From Tubiluchus corallicola (lineage: Eukaryota; Priapulida; Priapulimorpha; Priapulimorphida; Tubiluchidae), in assembly GCA_030141605.1 (NCBI GenBank), contig JAQGDQ010000073.1, forward strand, positions 498,001-562,000: DNA of 64,000 nucleotides, in the 5' to 3' direction. The translations under genes and the position numbers were made by a program. The notes beneath the pieces were generated by a model that was given only the letters and a program-made list of their open reading frames with translations, was not told the origin of the DNA and ran no database searches. Positions 1 through 12,444 of the stretch are shown one piece after another. Numbering within the stretch: position 1 is the stretch's first letter; the number at the start of each line of letters is the position of its first letter.

Positions 1-600
1 TTAGCTACAAACACACTGGCATACAAAACATACACAGAGCTCTTAAAACAATATAATGTCCACATACTTGACAACAATAAACCTACTCGAATTTCTAAAA
101 CATCAGCCACAGTAATCGACCATATCATTTCAAATAGTAACAGTAATTTCGTAGCATATGATACTTTCCCGTGTGATTATTCAGATCATCATTTCACAAT
201 ATTAGTAGATAAAATGACCCCACAGCATAACAATAACCAAAATTCAGTCTGGCATTTAATGAGAGACTACGCCCAATACAACAAACATTCATACTTAATC
301 GACTTAGCAAAAATGAACTGGACCTCCATATATATGACTGATAAAATAGATACACAAGTTAATATTCTGACATATAATGTCGAATATTGCCTTAATGTAC
401 ATGCACCATATAAAAACGTAAAGCAAATCCCACAACAAAGCAAACTCAATAACGAAAGTACCTGGACAACACCTGAACTTGACAAACTAAGAATAGCGAA
501 AAACAGAATGTATAATATATGCAAAAAGAACAAAACTAAAAACAATCATAACAATTATAAAAAAAGAGAAATCAATTTAATAATCTTAATAAATGCTTGA
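1..600 (+). pseudogene. LINE endonuclease C-terminal part and linker
   Basis: This is an open frame from base 1 to a TGA at 598-600. Its first 70 codons carry the end of an apurinic-type endonuclease: a T-R-I-S-K segment, then V-I-D-H-I-I-S, then D-Y-S-D-H-H. The final SDH is the conserved C-terminal motif of LINE endonucleases, which nick the target DNA. The rest is the basic, low-conservation linker before the reverse transcriptase. The frame is lost near its end. From about 650 the protein continues in another frame, with stops in all frames between, so at least one indel has occurred. It is truncated at the left edge of the window. Confidence 0.85.
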
Positions 601-649
601 AAAATAAGCATATACAACAACAATGTAAAACGCAACAAATACCAAAGAA

Positions 650-2518
650 AAATGGAAAATTATTAACAATGTAATAAATAAATGCCGTAACAAACTAACG
701 CGTGTTGACGAAATTACGATCAACAACACTGTCATTACAAAACCCAAAGATATTGCCAACGCGCTCAATGCAATATTCCTGAATCTTGGAAATTTTAAGG
801 GAGTGGCTTCTCATATTAGCAATAATATAATTAATAAATTAAAAAACAAATCGTCTAACACAGTATTCTCATTCAAAAGCGTCACAGTAGGAGAAATTAA
901 CGACATATTAAATAACCTAAGTTCCAACAAAGGGAGTGGACCATCAGATATTCCTATCAATATTCTAAAAGATAGTGCATCTGTAATAGCCCCGCATATG
1001 ACTTACATTGCTAATCAGATAATTATGAGAGGCGAATTTCCAACGGTATGTAAAATGGCAAACGTGACTCCAATCCATAAAAAAGATCCAAAATGTGATC
1101 CCATGAATTATCGCCCAATTTCCGTAATCCATTGTTTCGGCAAAGTTTGGGAAAGGGTAATTTATGATCAGATAAATTCATATGTAAATAAACATGATCT
1201 TTTATCAAAACATCAGTTTGGCTTCCGCAAACACCATTCAACCATTGACGCCCTAATACACACAACAGAAAATTGAAGACATAGTTTAGACAACGAGCAA
1301 TACATTTTAGCAGCATTTTTGGATTTAAGTAAAGCTTTCGATAGCATTAATCACGAACTACTTTACGATAATTTAAAACAAATCGGATTAGATTCGATAT
1401 CGTTAAAACTGATACAAAATTATCTCAAAGATAGACAACAACGAGTAAAGTTAGATACAACCATCATTTCTGACTGGGCCACGTTAAACAGAGGTATACC
1501 GCAAGGAACACTACTAGGTCCGTTATTATTTTGCCTATATATAAACAACATATCCAATGTATTAAAACACTCACAAATAACGCAATACGCTGATGACACT
1601 ACAATCTACATAGCCCATGAAAATGTCCAAACTGCAAAAAATTATTTAGAAGAAGATATAACAAATATAAATATGGCATTTAGTCATTACAAGCTAAAAA
1701 TGAATAATGACAAAACAGAATTCATGATACTGTCACCCTCATTAAATACTAATGATGGATCATCAACCACTTTGACAATAGATAATGCTGTAATCAAACA
1801 AACTAACAATGTAGTTTGTTACAATTCCCAATTCCTGGGCATACAAGTAGACAATAATCTTTCATGGGATGAACACTTTAATAACATATACACAAAAATG
1901 GCATCAAGCACATCATATCTCCGACAAGTTAAAGGGCAACTAACAAAGGAAACGAAAACACTAATATATAAAACTTTAGTTCTACCACACTTCTTATATG
2001 GATGTATGCTACTTCAAAAAACCAAAAGAGAAAATTACTTAAAATTAAATCTCCTTCAAAACTATGCATTGAGATTGATAGCTGGGTACTCATACAAACA
2101 TAAGGCAGGTAGACAAAAATTCAAAGCTTCAACAACTAACCTGAGAAAAACTTTAAAATTCCCAATCATTGAAGCGCACAAAGAATATTTTACTCTGCTT
2201 TTTATATTTAAATACATTAACAACATCAGCAAACCATTCCAGAATAACAGATTTACCTTTTTTCCAAATCCTATCGTTAATTCCAGAACAAGCAATCTAA
2301 AACAAATTAGGATAAATACCCACTATGGAACGAACTCTGTAATCAAACAAGCAATTTTACTTTGGAATTCTTTACCATTACAGGTTAAACAAATCAAGTC
2401 CCTATCAGCATTTAAAACAAAATTAAAATCACTAATATTAACCAGATATGAAATACCATCACACCAGTACGACAACATACACACTAATTCAGAATTCATA
2501 TACCCACGGCCATATTAA
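650..2518 (+). pseudogene. LINE reverse transcriptase with an in-frame stop
   Basis: The frame from about 650 to the TAA at 2516-2518 encodes a LINE reverse transcriptase, which copies the element's RNA at the nicked target. Visible blocks are the NYRPIS motif near 1108, DLSKAFD near 1322, GIPQGTLLGPLLF from 1493, the catalytic YADD at 1586-1597 and FLGIQVD near 1837. The C-terminal WNSLP block is at about 2362, followed by a FKTKLKS tail. A TGA at 1274-1276 breaks it where the family normally has a tryptophan codon, so a single base change explains it. Before 650 the frame is lost by indels. It is non-functional. Confidence 0.9.
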
Positions 2519-2760
2519 TTAAATCATAGTTTTTTTTTGTTTTTTTTGTGTATGGTTGTAAATATGTTTGATTTTATTCGTCATTAATGCACAGTAGTTT
2601 AGATTGCACTGACGCATTTTCCTTCAGCAGTGTAAGTTTTTATTAACTAACACTGATTGATTATCTCTGTAAAGTTTTTATCAGTGATTATCAATGTTTT
2701 TAATGGCAAATAAAGATTATTATATATGTATATATATATATATATGTAACATAATAATAG
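2519..2760 (+). mobile_element. LINE 3' UTR and tail
   Basis: This T-rich untranslated stretch follows the reverse transcriptase stop. It ends with AATAAAGATT (2709-2718) and a TATATATG-type tail to about 2747. The same AATAAAGATT end recurs at three other places in the window, which suggests a common LINE 3' terminus. Confidence 0.75.
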
Positions 2761-3439
2761 AATTTTGCCAAATTGCTTTTGAAACGCGTATACGAGCGAC
2801 GGCGCTATAATAAGAGAACACATCTTGCGTCGTGTTGCATGGCCTTACATAAGACAGTACCACAATTACGAATTCCCAATTTTTAGTGCCTACATGTGGG
2901 GTCCCTGAGCTTGACCCAAAAGCCTCTGTCATAAGTAGTAAAATAATAATCATAAACAGAGAGGAAATGGTAAAATATACGCAATAAAGCAGTTACCTGA
3001 TTGTTATACCCTGACTTGTAAAATGCTTGTCTTTTATATAGATTTCCTGCAAAATTATTATTTAGCTGATTACAGATAATTGTACTGATTATTTTCTTGT
3101 CACCCGGTACGTGATTGATCATAAAAGGCGCGTGGTCACTCTGTAGGGAAAGTAGGGAAACTGTTTTTTATGTAAGTTGTTCTCAAAATTAATGGCGAAA
3201 TGAGTAAAATAGTTGAACTTTGCGCGAGGTCCTTGTGTGGCATTACACGCTTAACAATTTGTGATACTACCTGTCCTACAAGCGCAGTTTTAAGCATAAA
3301 AATAAGAAAAAAAAGGCACATAAAAATAGCACAGAATAGAAGTTTGTTTTTTACTTGGATACGTAAAAACGTAACGTTGTTTCACGGTCCAAGTGTGATT
3401 AGTAATTATTAAAAGTAAAAAATATTATTATAATTTATA

Positions 3440-3700
3440 AATAAAAAATAAAAGTTAAGAAAAGCATTATAAAATAAACACAAGACATTGCAATACATCA
3501 ATAGTAAAATTAATCCCAATAATTACTAAAAATAAAAATACTATTATTAAATATTAATAGAAAATAGTAATAGAAAAGCAATATAAAATAAACACAATAC
3601 ATAGCTAAGCATCCATGGTAAAATTAAGCATATTAATTATTAAAAATAATAAACACTATTTTTAAAAAAGTTAAGAAAGCATTATGAAATAAAAAGGATT
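3440..3700. repeat. AT-rich tandem repeat, unit about 102-114 bp, 2.3 copies
   Basis: The words GAAAAGCATTATAAAATAAA, GAAAAGCAATATAAAATAAA and GAAAGCATTATGAAATAAA start at about 3459, 3573 and 3675. The sequence between them (GGTAAAATTAA..., ATTAAAAATAA...) repeats too. The copies have diverged. Confidence 0.75.
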
Positions 3701-4249
3701 TAACAAGCATCGAGCGCGGGCAAATGAGAATACCATAAGTTAATTGTAACTAATTTATGCTATGTACGAAAAATGTGGGCCTACTTATTCGGAATCTGAC
3801 ATCTTTTGTAAGCAACCTGACTATTTTTTGTTTAACCCAGCTACCAAAATACAAGTTAATGATCGTTTGTGGTCGACGTTAGAAAATCAGTATCGCAACA
3901 GAACAGTAATCTACCGTCACCGTTTAATCGTCGCAATATTGTCATTATCATCATTATCATCATCGCCAGTTAACCACCACAGTAACGGCGTGCCAGCATC
4001 GCTTTGACGCATTTACTCATTAATTACACTAATTGAAGATGATTGCGTTACGCTGCGCGATGCTTTTTGCGGCAGGATCAAAGTGTTGTCTATGTAAGTG
4101 AGCCACCAACGAAAAAATGGTTCTTTCTTAAAAACGGCTATCAGCTAAACTTTTTTAACTATTAGAAACGGGAAAAATAACATAAAAAGTCTTGAGCAAG
4201 GAGTTTACTGCACTTAAACATTTAAACAATATGTTAGTAGCTTTCCGGA

Positions 4250-4420
4250 CAGAACGGAATGGAATAAACTGTAACAACACTGAAGTACTGATACAGAGGT
4301 ATGAACTAGAATAAAATAGAACGGAACCGAGCAGAGCAGAACAGCATAGAATGGAATTGAATGGAACAGTACAGAACAGAAAAGAGCAGAATAGAACAGT
4401 ATAGAATGGCATACATAACA
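4250..4420. repeat. Degenerate pentamer repeat (AGAAC / GAATG)
   Basis: There is a run of AGAAC, GGAAC, GAATG and GAACAG words with strong purine bias on the + strand. It is very imperfect and interrupted around 4275-4305. Confidence 0.6.
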
Positions 4421-5207
4421 GTTGTAACAAGAGGGGGATGTGGACTGATGTACACTTAATGTTATGAAGATTTCGAATGTGTAAGAAAGAATAAGACCGT
4501 AATTAATGGAATTATCCCGATTTACTCTTACTTGACAAACAAATGATGTAGTACTTTGGGCAAGATAATTAGGGACGCTATGACGTCACTTTCTCGATCT
4601 TTTGAGCGTATATCGTCTCTCCATCACTGTCCCAAGCTTTGAAATAACAATTGTATGCCAGCTTCATGAAAAAGAACACTGGCTTGCATTGGCGCAGTTA
4701 TTGTTAGGGTTATTGGCATGTGGCGTTTTGAAAACTTGTTGCAATTTTGCGTCAGTAATAAATCTAAACTCGATAAACTGTCAAGTGCCACCACTCTTGA
4801 AAACTGATTGCAACGGATGTACTCAATTGTGTCCCCTGAGAAATTACATCCTACCATTTTACTTTCAAAGCAACCGTATTTATAGCTAATGAATGATACG
4901 AATAGATTTACATTTTATGAGATTAAATTCATAACAAATTGAACGAGGTTAGATAATGAAGCTGGAATTGTAGTAGTAAGTATAGGAAATTGAAGGAACC
5001 AATTTAAACAGGTGCGCCAAGTTGAACGACAAAATTGCTGGCTATTGTTAAGTGCAGACAATTCTTTGGCAGAGGTTTGAACGATTACTCGTTCTTTTGT
5101 CATCTTTAGGAGATAGGGTTATATACAGAAAGTGATAATTTGTAAGAAATCCTATCTAATCAATCTGGCCTACAGTACAGACTGTGGGTGAAGAAACGAA
5201 TGGAGAT

Positions 5208-5470
<263 letters not shown>

Positions 5471-5783
5471 TAATGGCACAGCTCTCAGTTACACGTAATT
5501 TCTGCAGTTTTATTGCATAATCAGATGCGCTACAATCATAATTTTACTTGCATCAGTAGCTCCTCTAAGTAGCCGACGTAGAGAAAATAGTTTACATTAA
5601 CTGCTGCCCGCTATTAACTTACAGGCTTAACAGTTCAAACTTGCATTTAGAGAAAGCTTTGTGAAAGGAATTACTTTGCCGCGCTTTGCGTGTTTTGTGC
5701 TAAAAAATTATGTTATTCTATTGTTTACGTTACAAGCTTGAACTATAGGAAAAGAAAATTTTCTTCCTCACAAAATCAAACTA

Positions 5784-5815
5784 ATTAATTTGGTATTAAT
5801 TTGGTATTAATTTGG
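5784..5815. repeat. 11-bp unit, three tandem copies
   Basis: ATTAATTTGGT occurs three times head to tail, the last copy changed in its final base. Confidence 0.9.
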
Positions 5816-7185
5816 CAGCAACCAGATAATTTTTATGATGGATAAAGTAAGATACCGAAATACTCCGTCTTAAGCAGTCGCAGAAGGGAAGTGAATACTG
5901 AACAATGAATATTATATCTTATTTAATATAATATATATAATTTTTGTTAAACAGTTGATGAAGCTGGATAGAATGTTATGAAAATGTAATGGTGTTACTA
6001 TTAACTGAGTTAACTGTTATTAATTAAGTTAAACTGCACACCTGCAAATAGATATGTACCTCTGTGAATATGTATTTATTTTCTATAAAAGGTTTTCATC
6101 ATCATCCGTCACCATTAATTTGACAGACATGACCATTTATAGGCTTTAAAACGTGGAATCTGAAAAAAATCATCTAAGATGGAACCAGCCATGCGAAAGG
6201 AAGCTTGTTCATTTTTCCTAACAATATTAAAACTAACGAATAAAATTAATTTGATGTTAATAATTAGAAAACCTTCGTTCAATAATAGCCCCATTTTCAC
6301 GAACAGGCGAACCATATTACTTTTACTGTATTGTACAAGTTTGCATTGGCGATTTTAAGTTGCCATATTTTCTCACATTTCGTGTTAACAGCTTTAGCGC
6401 AGGTAATTCAGCGGTTTAAAGCCAGCAATTCGAGAAACTCAACTTCCCTTTGCAGCCATGTTAAAAGCAAACGATAAAACAAAACATGCGCCTATAGGAA
6501 GTTCGCATGATCACACATCAAAGAATTTTATACAACCTGCTTCTCGCTTGAATACTTTTGTTTGTAATGCGCGCTCTTTTCTTGATTGCGCCGTTTTATT
6601 TATCCATTACTTTTCTTTGCGAAATTATTTAAATTAGCAAAAATATGGCGTTCAGTTGTAGTAGGCAGAGGGGTATTTCAACTGACCTGGGTTTGTTGAT
6701 TTGCTGTATCAGCAATTTAGTTAGATAAGTTTGTTATAAAGAAAACAGGAGTGAGTATTGGGACAGAAAACAGTCTAGTAACAACAGCCATTGTGACAGA
6801 AGTTTCTTAATAATTAATTGGCAACATCATTGACACTAGGAGGTGCTATTACTTCAAGAGCCAGTGTTTTCAATCATTCATGCCTAGTAGGCCTCCTGAA
6901 CTTTGAAAAGATTATTATGATTCACTTTTTTCTTATGAAGGAAAAATTGGAAACCGAAAGAGTGGCGAGGTGGCAGATCGAAATCCCAGTTTTTTGCTGT
7001 TAATTAGCTAGGTCAATCAAACAATGTCAATAATACTCTCGTTATTCGAGTGAAGTTTTAAATATCACGCAATTAACACTAATTATCATTTAGAAAGAAT
7101 TCGTACGACAAGTATACAGGTCTTCGGAAACACTTTAAACCAAGTCAAATTATTTACACAGAATTATTTTCTATAATAGATTTTC

Positions 7186-7360
7186 CTAGTACCAAAAATT
7201 CCTTGTATTTAAAGTTCATATAATAGTACCAGATTTGCCTGTACCAAAATTCTATGTACTAAAAATTCTTTGTACCAAATTTTACCAATACCATACTTTC
7301 CTGGTACCAAATTTACTTGTATTAACCTCCCCGTACCAAACTTATTTGTTCCAAACTTTG
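7186..7360 (+). repeat. 15-16 bp minisatellite, about 11 diverged copies
   Basis: A unit close to CTTGTACCAAATTT recurs about eleven times: GTACCAAAAATT, GTACCAGATTTG, GTACCAAAATTC, GTACTAAAAATTC, GTACCAAATTTT and so on. Because the unit is near 15 bp, the frame from 7235 reads as a pentapeptide-like repeat (VPKFY, VLKIL, CTKFY). I take that as a consequence of the repeat and not a protein. Confidence 0.8.
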
Positions 7361-8854
7361 CTCAGGCTGGCGGTCAACTACCCACGTCTGGTGTTGTTTA
7401 ATGTCAGTAGCCAAGTACGCACCGTGACTACTTAGCTGTTTCTCTGGCAACTTGATAAGGCAATCTAATAACAAACATTCATTTTTGTAAATTTTGGCCA
7501 ACACTCCAATACTACAAAAAGACGCACTTCCTATACGGTGTAATAATAAACTTCCTTATGAGTATTTGATGCTTTTCATTCTTTTGTCTGCAAAAATTTA
7601 ATGCAAATGCCAGATAAGAAATTTTTGTATCAAAATATTAACAATGAAGTCCATTTCAATGAAATTATTATCGAATTTACATTGCTGTACTATATCAGTG
7701 CATTGAACCCTAAATCCAAATGGCGTATACGCCACACAACTGTGTCGCATTTATAAAATAATAATATATAATTGGTTACAGTGGCTTTGACAATTTTGGT
7801 TGGTTTAGTATTGCTAATAGTTAAAACAATTATATTAGGCCTACGCAGTATTATTGTAAGGCATAGTACGTTTCATTTATTATAAATAACTCTTATTTAC
7901 AATTTTCTGCATAGTTTGTACAGAATTATAAATATTGTTGTGTCTGCCGGGGCGAACGTTTGTCGATCTGTGTTTCATCTCTATTGTATATTATCATTAG
8001 TTATTGTATAACTACATTTGCATTTCAGTTATGTTGTTATGAATTAATAAGCCGAAAAGGGCGAAGTCTGTAATATTAACATAATTTATTCGTAAAGGAG
8101 AAAAGATTACAAAACGTATCATATAGGAAGCTCTACAATCTTTATACACGAGATTCCTGCCAAAACTATTGACTCGACTTGAAATCAGTTGAAAAGTAAA
8201 TAAAGAAAAACAGTTACAACAGGTTTCACAGATGCGTAACACACGTAGTGCGAGCAAGCAATCTTGACATAATTTCTGATTGTAAAAAAATTCCAAATGT
8301 AAAGTAAATATATGTATAACAAAACAAAAATCGTATTTGGCTATCAATAAGTGAAAAGGAGATACACGCATAAAAGGCAAAGTAAAACATCTTCTTAATA
8401 AACAGCTTATGGTAAAGAAATTAAGGGAAGAATAAGAATGCTGTTTTTGAAGCAACACCATGAAAGTGTTACTAAAAGAAACAATTTGGACAATCAGCAA
8501 AAAACACGAATAAAAGAGGGTAATGTTTGGACGTCGTATTGTGACTCAAAAAGCGTTTTCAATTTTCAAAGAAATAAGCTCATTTTCAAGTTGTTCACTG
8601 CCATTTTATTTAGACAGGTTTTTTTGCAGAACTGCATAAAATTTTCGTACAAGTTCTGCATGTAATTAAAATGAATTTAGAGATTTGGTGATTTGGAAAT
8701 GGAAAATAGTCGAATTTATCCTTTAATTTTGCGATTATTAACGAAAAAAAATCATTAAATAACAAAGCATGTGTGCGGTTATTATTATTAGTTGAATAAC
8801 CACTGTAGCGTATTGGAGAAACATCATTTCCACGCCACTAGATGATAATATTTT

Positions 8855-8970
8855 GACAGGGGCATTAATGCAACTCAGACCAAGCCTTCATTAAATAATG
8901 CACTCCCCGAGTCTTAATAAGTACTTAATGAAAAGGCTGTACACATTTAGGCGGCATTAATGAGAAAGCA
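8855..8970. promoter_or_regulatory. Candidate homeodomain-site cluster downstream of Pax2/5/8
   Basis: A complex, non-repetitive block contains CATTAATG twice and several further TTAATG or CATTAA words within about 110 bp. These match generic homeodomain core sites. Such words are common in AT-rich DNA, so this is only a candidate. Confidence 0.2.
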
Positions 8971-10528
8971 AATCCAACGTTTTGTTATGATAATCCAAGA
9001 CCGGGGGAGGCGAATGCGAGGATAAATGAAATTCGAATCAGTCACTTTATACGGGGTAACTCGCGCCAAATGATGTCAAATGTTTCTTGTGAAGCAAAAT
9101 TGAACATAATAATTGCATAAAACGCAAAAATTAATACAAACGCAAGTTGGTGTTTTAATGCAACGGCTGTCATGAATATGCTTCATTCACTCAAGTTTTC
9201 CAGAATTTATACACATAAAATTATTAGAAACAATTGTTTGTCACGGATTGCACATCTCTTAAGTTGCAAAGCACTTTTGAATACAGCTAGTAACTTACAG
9301 TATAACACAGGCTTAACAAATGTGTATAAATCATGAATGCACGCGTATCCCAAAAAGGCTGTTTAATTGAAATATATTACATTTATAACTAAACAGGCTA
9401 GACTAAGCATGGTAACCTACATACAATTATTATTATTCTAGAATTATAAGCCCCAAATGAATGTCCGACGCAGCAATAAATAAATAGTATAATACACTTA
9501 CAACCCACGTTTGAAATCTCTTATGTTATGTATTCACAAACTAATAATTTGTGTAGTTTTTACACTACACGAAACAAACACGAAAAGGATATTGATAATT
9601 ACAATCTACCGTGTGATTAATATTTTAAATAACATACAGAACTTATTAATTATATCAGTATTTTATACAGGTGATGAGTAACTTAATCATGGAATCACAG
9701 ATGCCATGAGCAATGAATGAGATGTAATAATATACACATGCATAAGAATAATAGTGCAATGATTATATGATATTACACGTGTGATATGACATTACCATTT
9801 CTTGTGTTTTACCGGTTTTTAACTGAACAAGAACAGGAAAAAGATGAGACATAGACTCCCAGTTTCGTTTTCTAACCCATTTACACCGATACTGATTCCT
9901 CGGTTTTGTTTTAACTTAGTTTAAATAACTTTTAAAAAAACTTGGCTCAAACAGATTGTCTCCATATTAGTGTACAAATGTAAATTATTCAAATTGGGAA
10001 TGAAAAAATATTTTAGCATATTGTGAACAAGTAAATTGCTTCAGGACTTTTTAAATAAGTAACTTATCTGAGCGTGAAAATGAGAAATCTGTCAATGTAG
10101 AAATGAGTGATCCGTCCTAACGTGTTGATGAGTAAACCATTTCTGTGTGCGAATGAGTAAATTTTCTGGATAGTGAATACGCTATACGATAGACAATTAA
10201 AAATCAACTTTATCACTTGAATGCAGGAAACAGTTTTAAATAAATTATATTTAACAATAAATTCAGTTTTCGATTTTGTAATGCATTCTCACACAGCTAC
10301 GTATTTTGCAGGCGATATCTCACGACTAAATTTCCGTCACCATTCCAAGGCATACTGGGTGTCGCAAAAGTAAATACCCGCTAATGAATTATCTAATTTG
10401 ACGACAAGTGAAACGCCATCTGTTTTAGGCCTTTGACGGAAGTTCTCTATCAGTATAGCCAAGGAAAGTATTTTTCTCAAATGGCACGATTTTGCTATGA
10501 ACATTTCTGGCGTCTTGCTGAAGCGGCG

Positions 10529-10620
10529 CTAGCAGCGTTCACTTTTGAACGGATTGTTTACACTGTTTGCAGTGGTTGCAGGAAGCCCTGGCTGTCCAGT
10601 TGCATAGTAATAAGAGGCAT
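10529..10620 (-). CDS. pax2/5/8: Pax2/5/8 exon 10, C terminus and stop
   Basis: This last coding exon has 30 residues and a TAG at 10531-10529. It begins ASYYYATGQPGLPATTANSV, matching the SSPYYYS segment that closes the inhibitory region in vertebrate Pax2/5/8. The acceptor is a long T run and ACAG. The A carried from exon 9 completes an Asn codon and the frame ends exactly on the stop. It lies within a shadow frame on the + strand. The sequence below the stop should be 3' UTR. Confidence 0.88.
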
Positions 10621-12342
10621 CTGTAAAAAAAAACATATCAGCATCGTTACTGTCAGCAGCTTTGTCAGCGAGGTTAACAGACCCAGAAATTTAGTAGAGT
10701 AGTTCATCTTGACTAAATTTGAAAATGCTCTCATATGTTTGATTTGAGTTCACACGCGAAAACTCTGGGACAACTAGATTTATTAGGAGCAGAGGAAGGA
10801 AAAATAAAGCATCAAATTAACAGTACGAGAGTAGCAGTGGCTAGTTTAATAAATGCTTCTTTCTTGATGAGGGCTCAATCACGATTAAGCTGAATATGCT
10901 TACTGAGAATGATTATCAAAACGGATTTCGAAAAAGTTTTGAAAATTATCCAATAATCCAAAACCATAATAGTTTGTTTAATAAACTGTTACAGTAACCA
11001 TCTTTTTCAGTGCGAAAATCTCTTCAGTCTTTAGATATTAAAAGAAAACTGAAAATGCAAGTTATACTAATTTAAAACATTTGAACCTAGCTTTTTACAA
11101 AATTATGACAAAATGATTTTCAAGGTGCGCTGAGTCGCTTTAAACTAAGCTTACATAATGAGGAAAATACGAAGATATGACTCATTTATAAACCGAATAA
11201 AAACGTTTTCTATAAAATGGAATGTTTTGTAATGTAATTTATTTTATTTGTTAAGCAATTTTAGATTACCAAAAAACCAAAGAATTCCGTTAGTGAGAGT
11301 GATAGTTGAATTATGCGAACAGTCCTTCCCTTTTCCACACCCAGAAACGCCCCGAATTCAATTACTAAACACATTTCCAGCGCTACTCAAGAATTTCTTC
11401 TCTTCTGATTGTATTAAATCCCCAATTCAATGTGATTCATTTAGATTAATATTGTGATGAAATCCCGACGAATCCTTGACCATCAAGAGACATAAAGCGT
11501 GATTTATCCCCGGGAATCGCTCTTCCCTTTTGACTACGAAGCGGAGAAAATCAATGGCCGCTTGAATTCACTGTCAGATCAACAGTTGCCGGCGTTGACA
11601 AATGACGTTGCCATTTCCGTTAATCTAGCAACCATCATCCTTTACACTTGTTGAGTGATCAATTCAATGCTAGACAATCTAATTCGCACCATCAATACAA
11701 TCATAGAGTCATTAAGAGACGATAAACTCGATACGTGAGTGACATTTCGGTGTCGGTTGCAAATACGTCCACGGACAATTTCAGCCATGATGGCGATGAC
11801 GTCAGCAAGGGGGTGTAGGAAACACTCTAACTGCTATAATGTTAGAACTCCTGCTTTCTTACAGGATGAGAAACGGGAGAAACGTTAGGCAAGAGTCAGA
11901 TTAAATTTATAACCTGAGCTAGTTTTAGCCTACGAATCTTTAGAAAGTTTATAAAATCAATAATCCGGTAATGGAAATTATGACATTCAGAATTATGGAA
12001 GTTCACGAAAAAAATTAATAACAATTCGTGTCACTTAGTGGCCTATTTCAGGAACTCTATTTCAATTTTAATTTTTTATATTCAAATTGCACATGTAGCT
12101 TATTCATGCATTAGTAGTGAAAACACATAGAAATATTAAATTAATTTCTAAGGCGCTCTGATGACTTGCCACTATATCAAATACTTAACCCGAATCTTTT
12201 TTCCATGATGGCATATTTAGTAATAATAAAATAAAGTAAGAATATAACTGAATAGAATTACTACTGACTTTACAGACATGCGAATAGATATTTAATAGTA
12301 AGCTACCCAATAAACGTGTAAGAATATCTATAAATTTCTTAC
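10621..12342 (-). other. Pax2/5/8 intron 9
   Basis: No gene is seen inside it. The stretch 11460-11830 is of higher complexity and GC than its surroundings and has a perfect TGACGTCA (11797-11804). It could be a regulatory element, but nothing specific is recognised. Confidence 0.6.
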
Positions 12343-12444
12343 TTATAAGACCACCAGTGGAGTATCTCCAAGCATCAGCGTATGGGAGAGTGTTAGCTGA
12401 GTACTGAGTATACGGTACTGAGGTGGATGTGTAGTATTCCGTAC
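12343..12444 (-). CDS. pax2/5/8: Pax2/5/8 exon 9, C-terminal transactivation region
   Basis: This exon encodes residues 453-487: TEYYTSTSVPYTQYSANTLP followed by YADAWRYSTGGLI. The YTQY...AWRYS pattern matches the YTAY-NEAWRFSNPALL block in the activation/inhibitory domain of vertebrate Pax2/5/8. The acceptor is TTGCTTACCTCAG and the donor is ATAA followed by GTAAGAA. Open reading continues past the donor to a stop, but only exon 10 restores the family's SYYY motif. Confidence 0.92.
   Translation of the reverse strand, partial: VRNTTHPPQYRILSTQLTLSHTLMLGDTPLVVL

Larger units (their letters stand above)
1..2760 (+). mobile_element. LINE (non-LTR retrotransposon), 3' part, degenerate
   Basis: The window opens inside a non-LTR retrotransposon. 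In order it shows the end of an APE-type endonuclease, a linker, a reverse transcriptase, a stop codon at 2516-2518, a 3' UTR, an AATAAA at 2709 and a TA-rich tail ending near 2747. The general look (YADD box, C-terminal WNSLP-like block, short microsatellite tail) fits the CR1/L2/Jockey group of LINEs, but I cannot fix the clade. The copy is dead: the frame changes between about 560 and 650 and a TGA interrupts the reverse transcriptase. The 5' end lies outside the window, so full length is unknown. Confidence 0.92.

Noticed and set aside
8012-8500. 162-codon frame on the minus strand
   Set aside because: Cys/Phe/Leu-rich composition typical of AT-rich chance frames, no domain, no splice context, and close to the Pax 3' flank.
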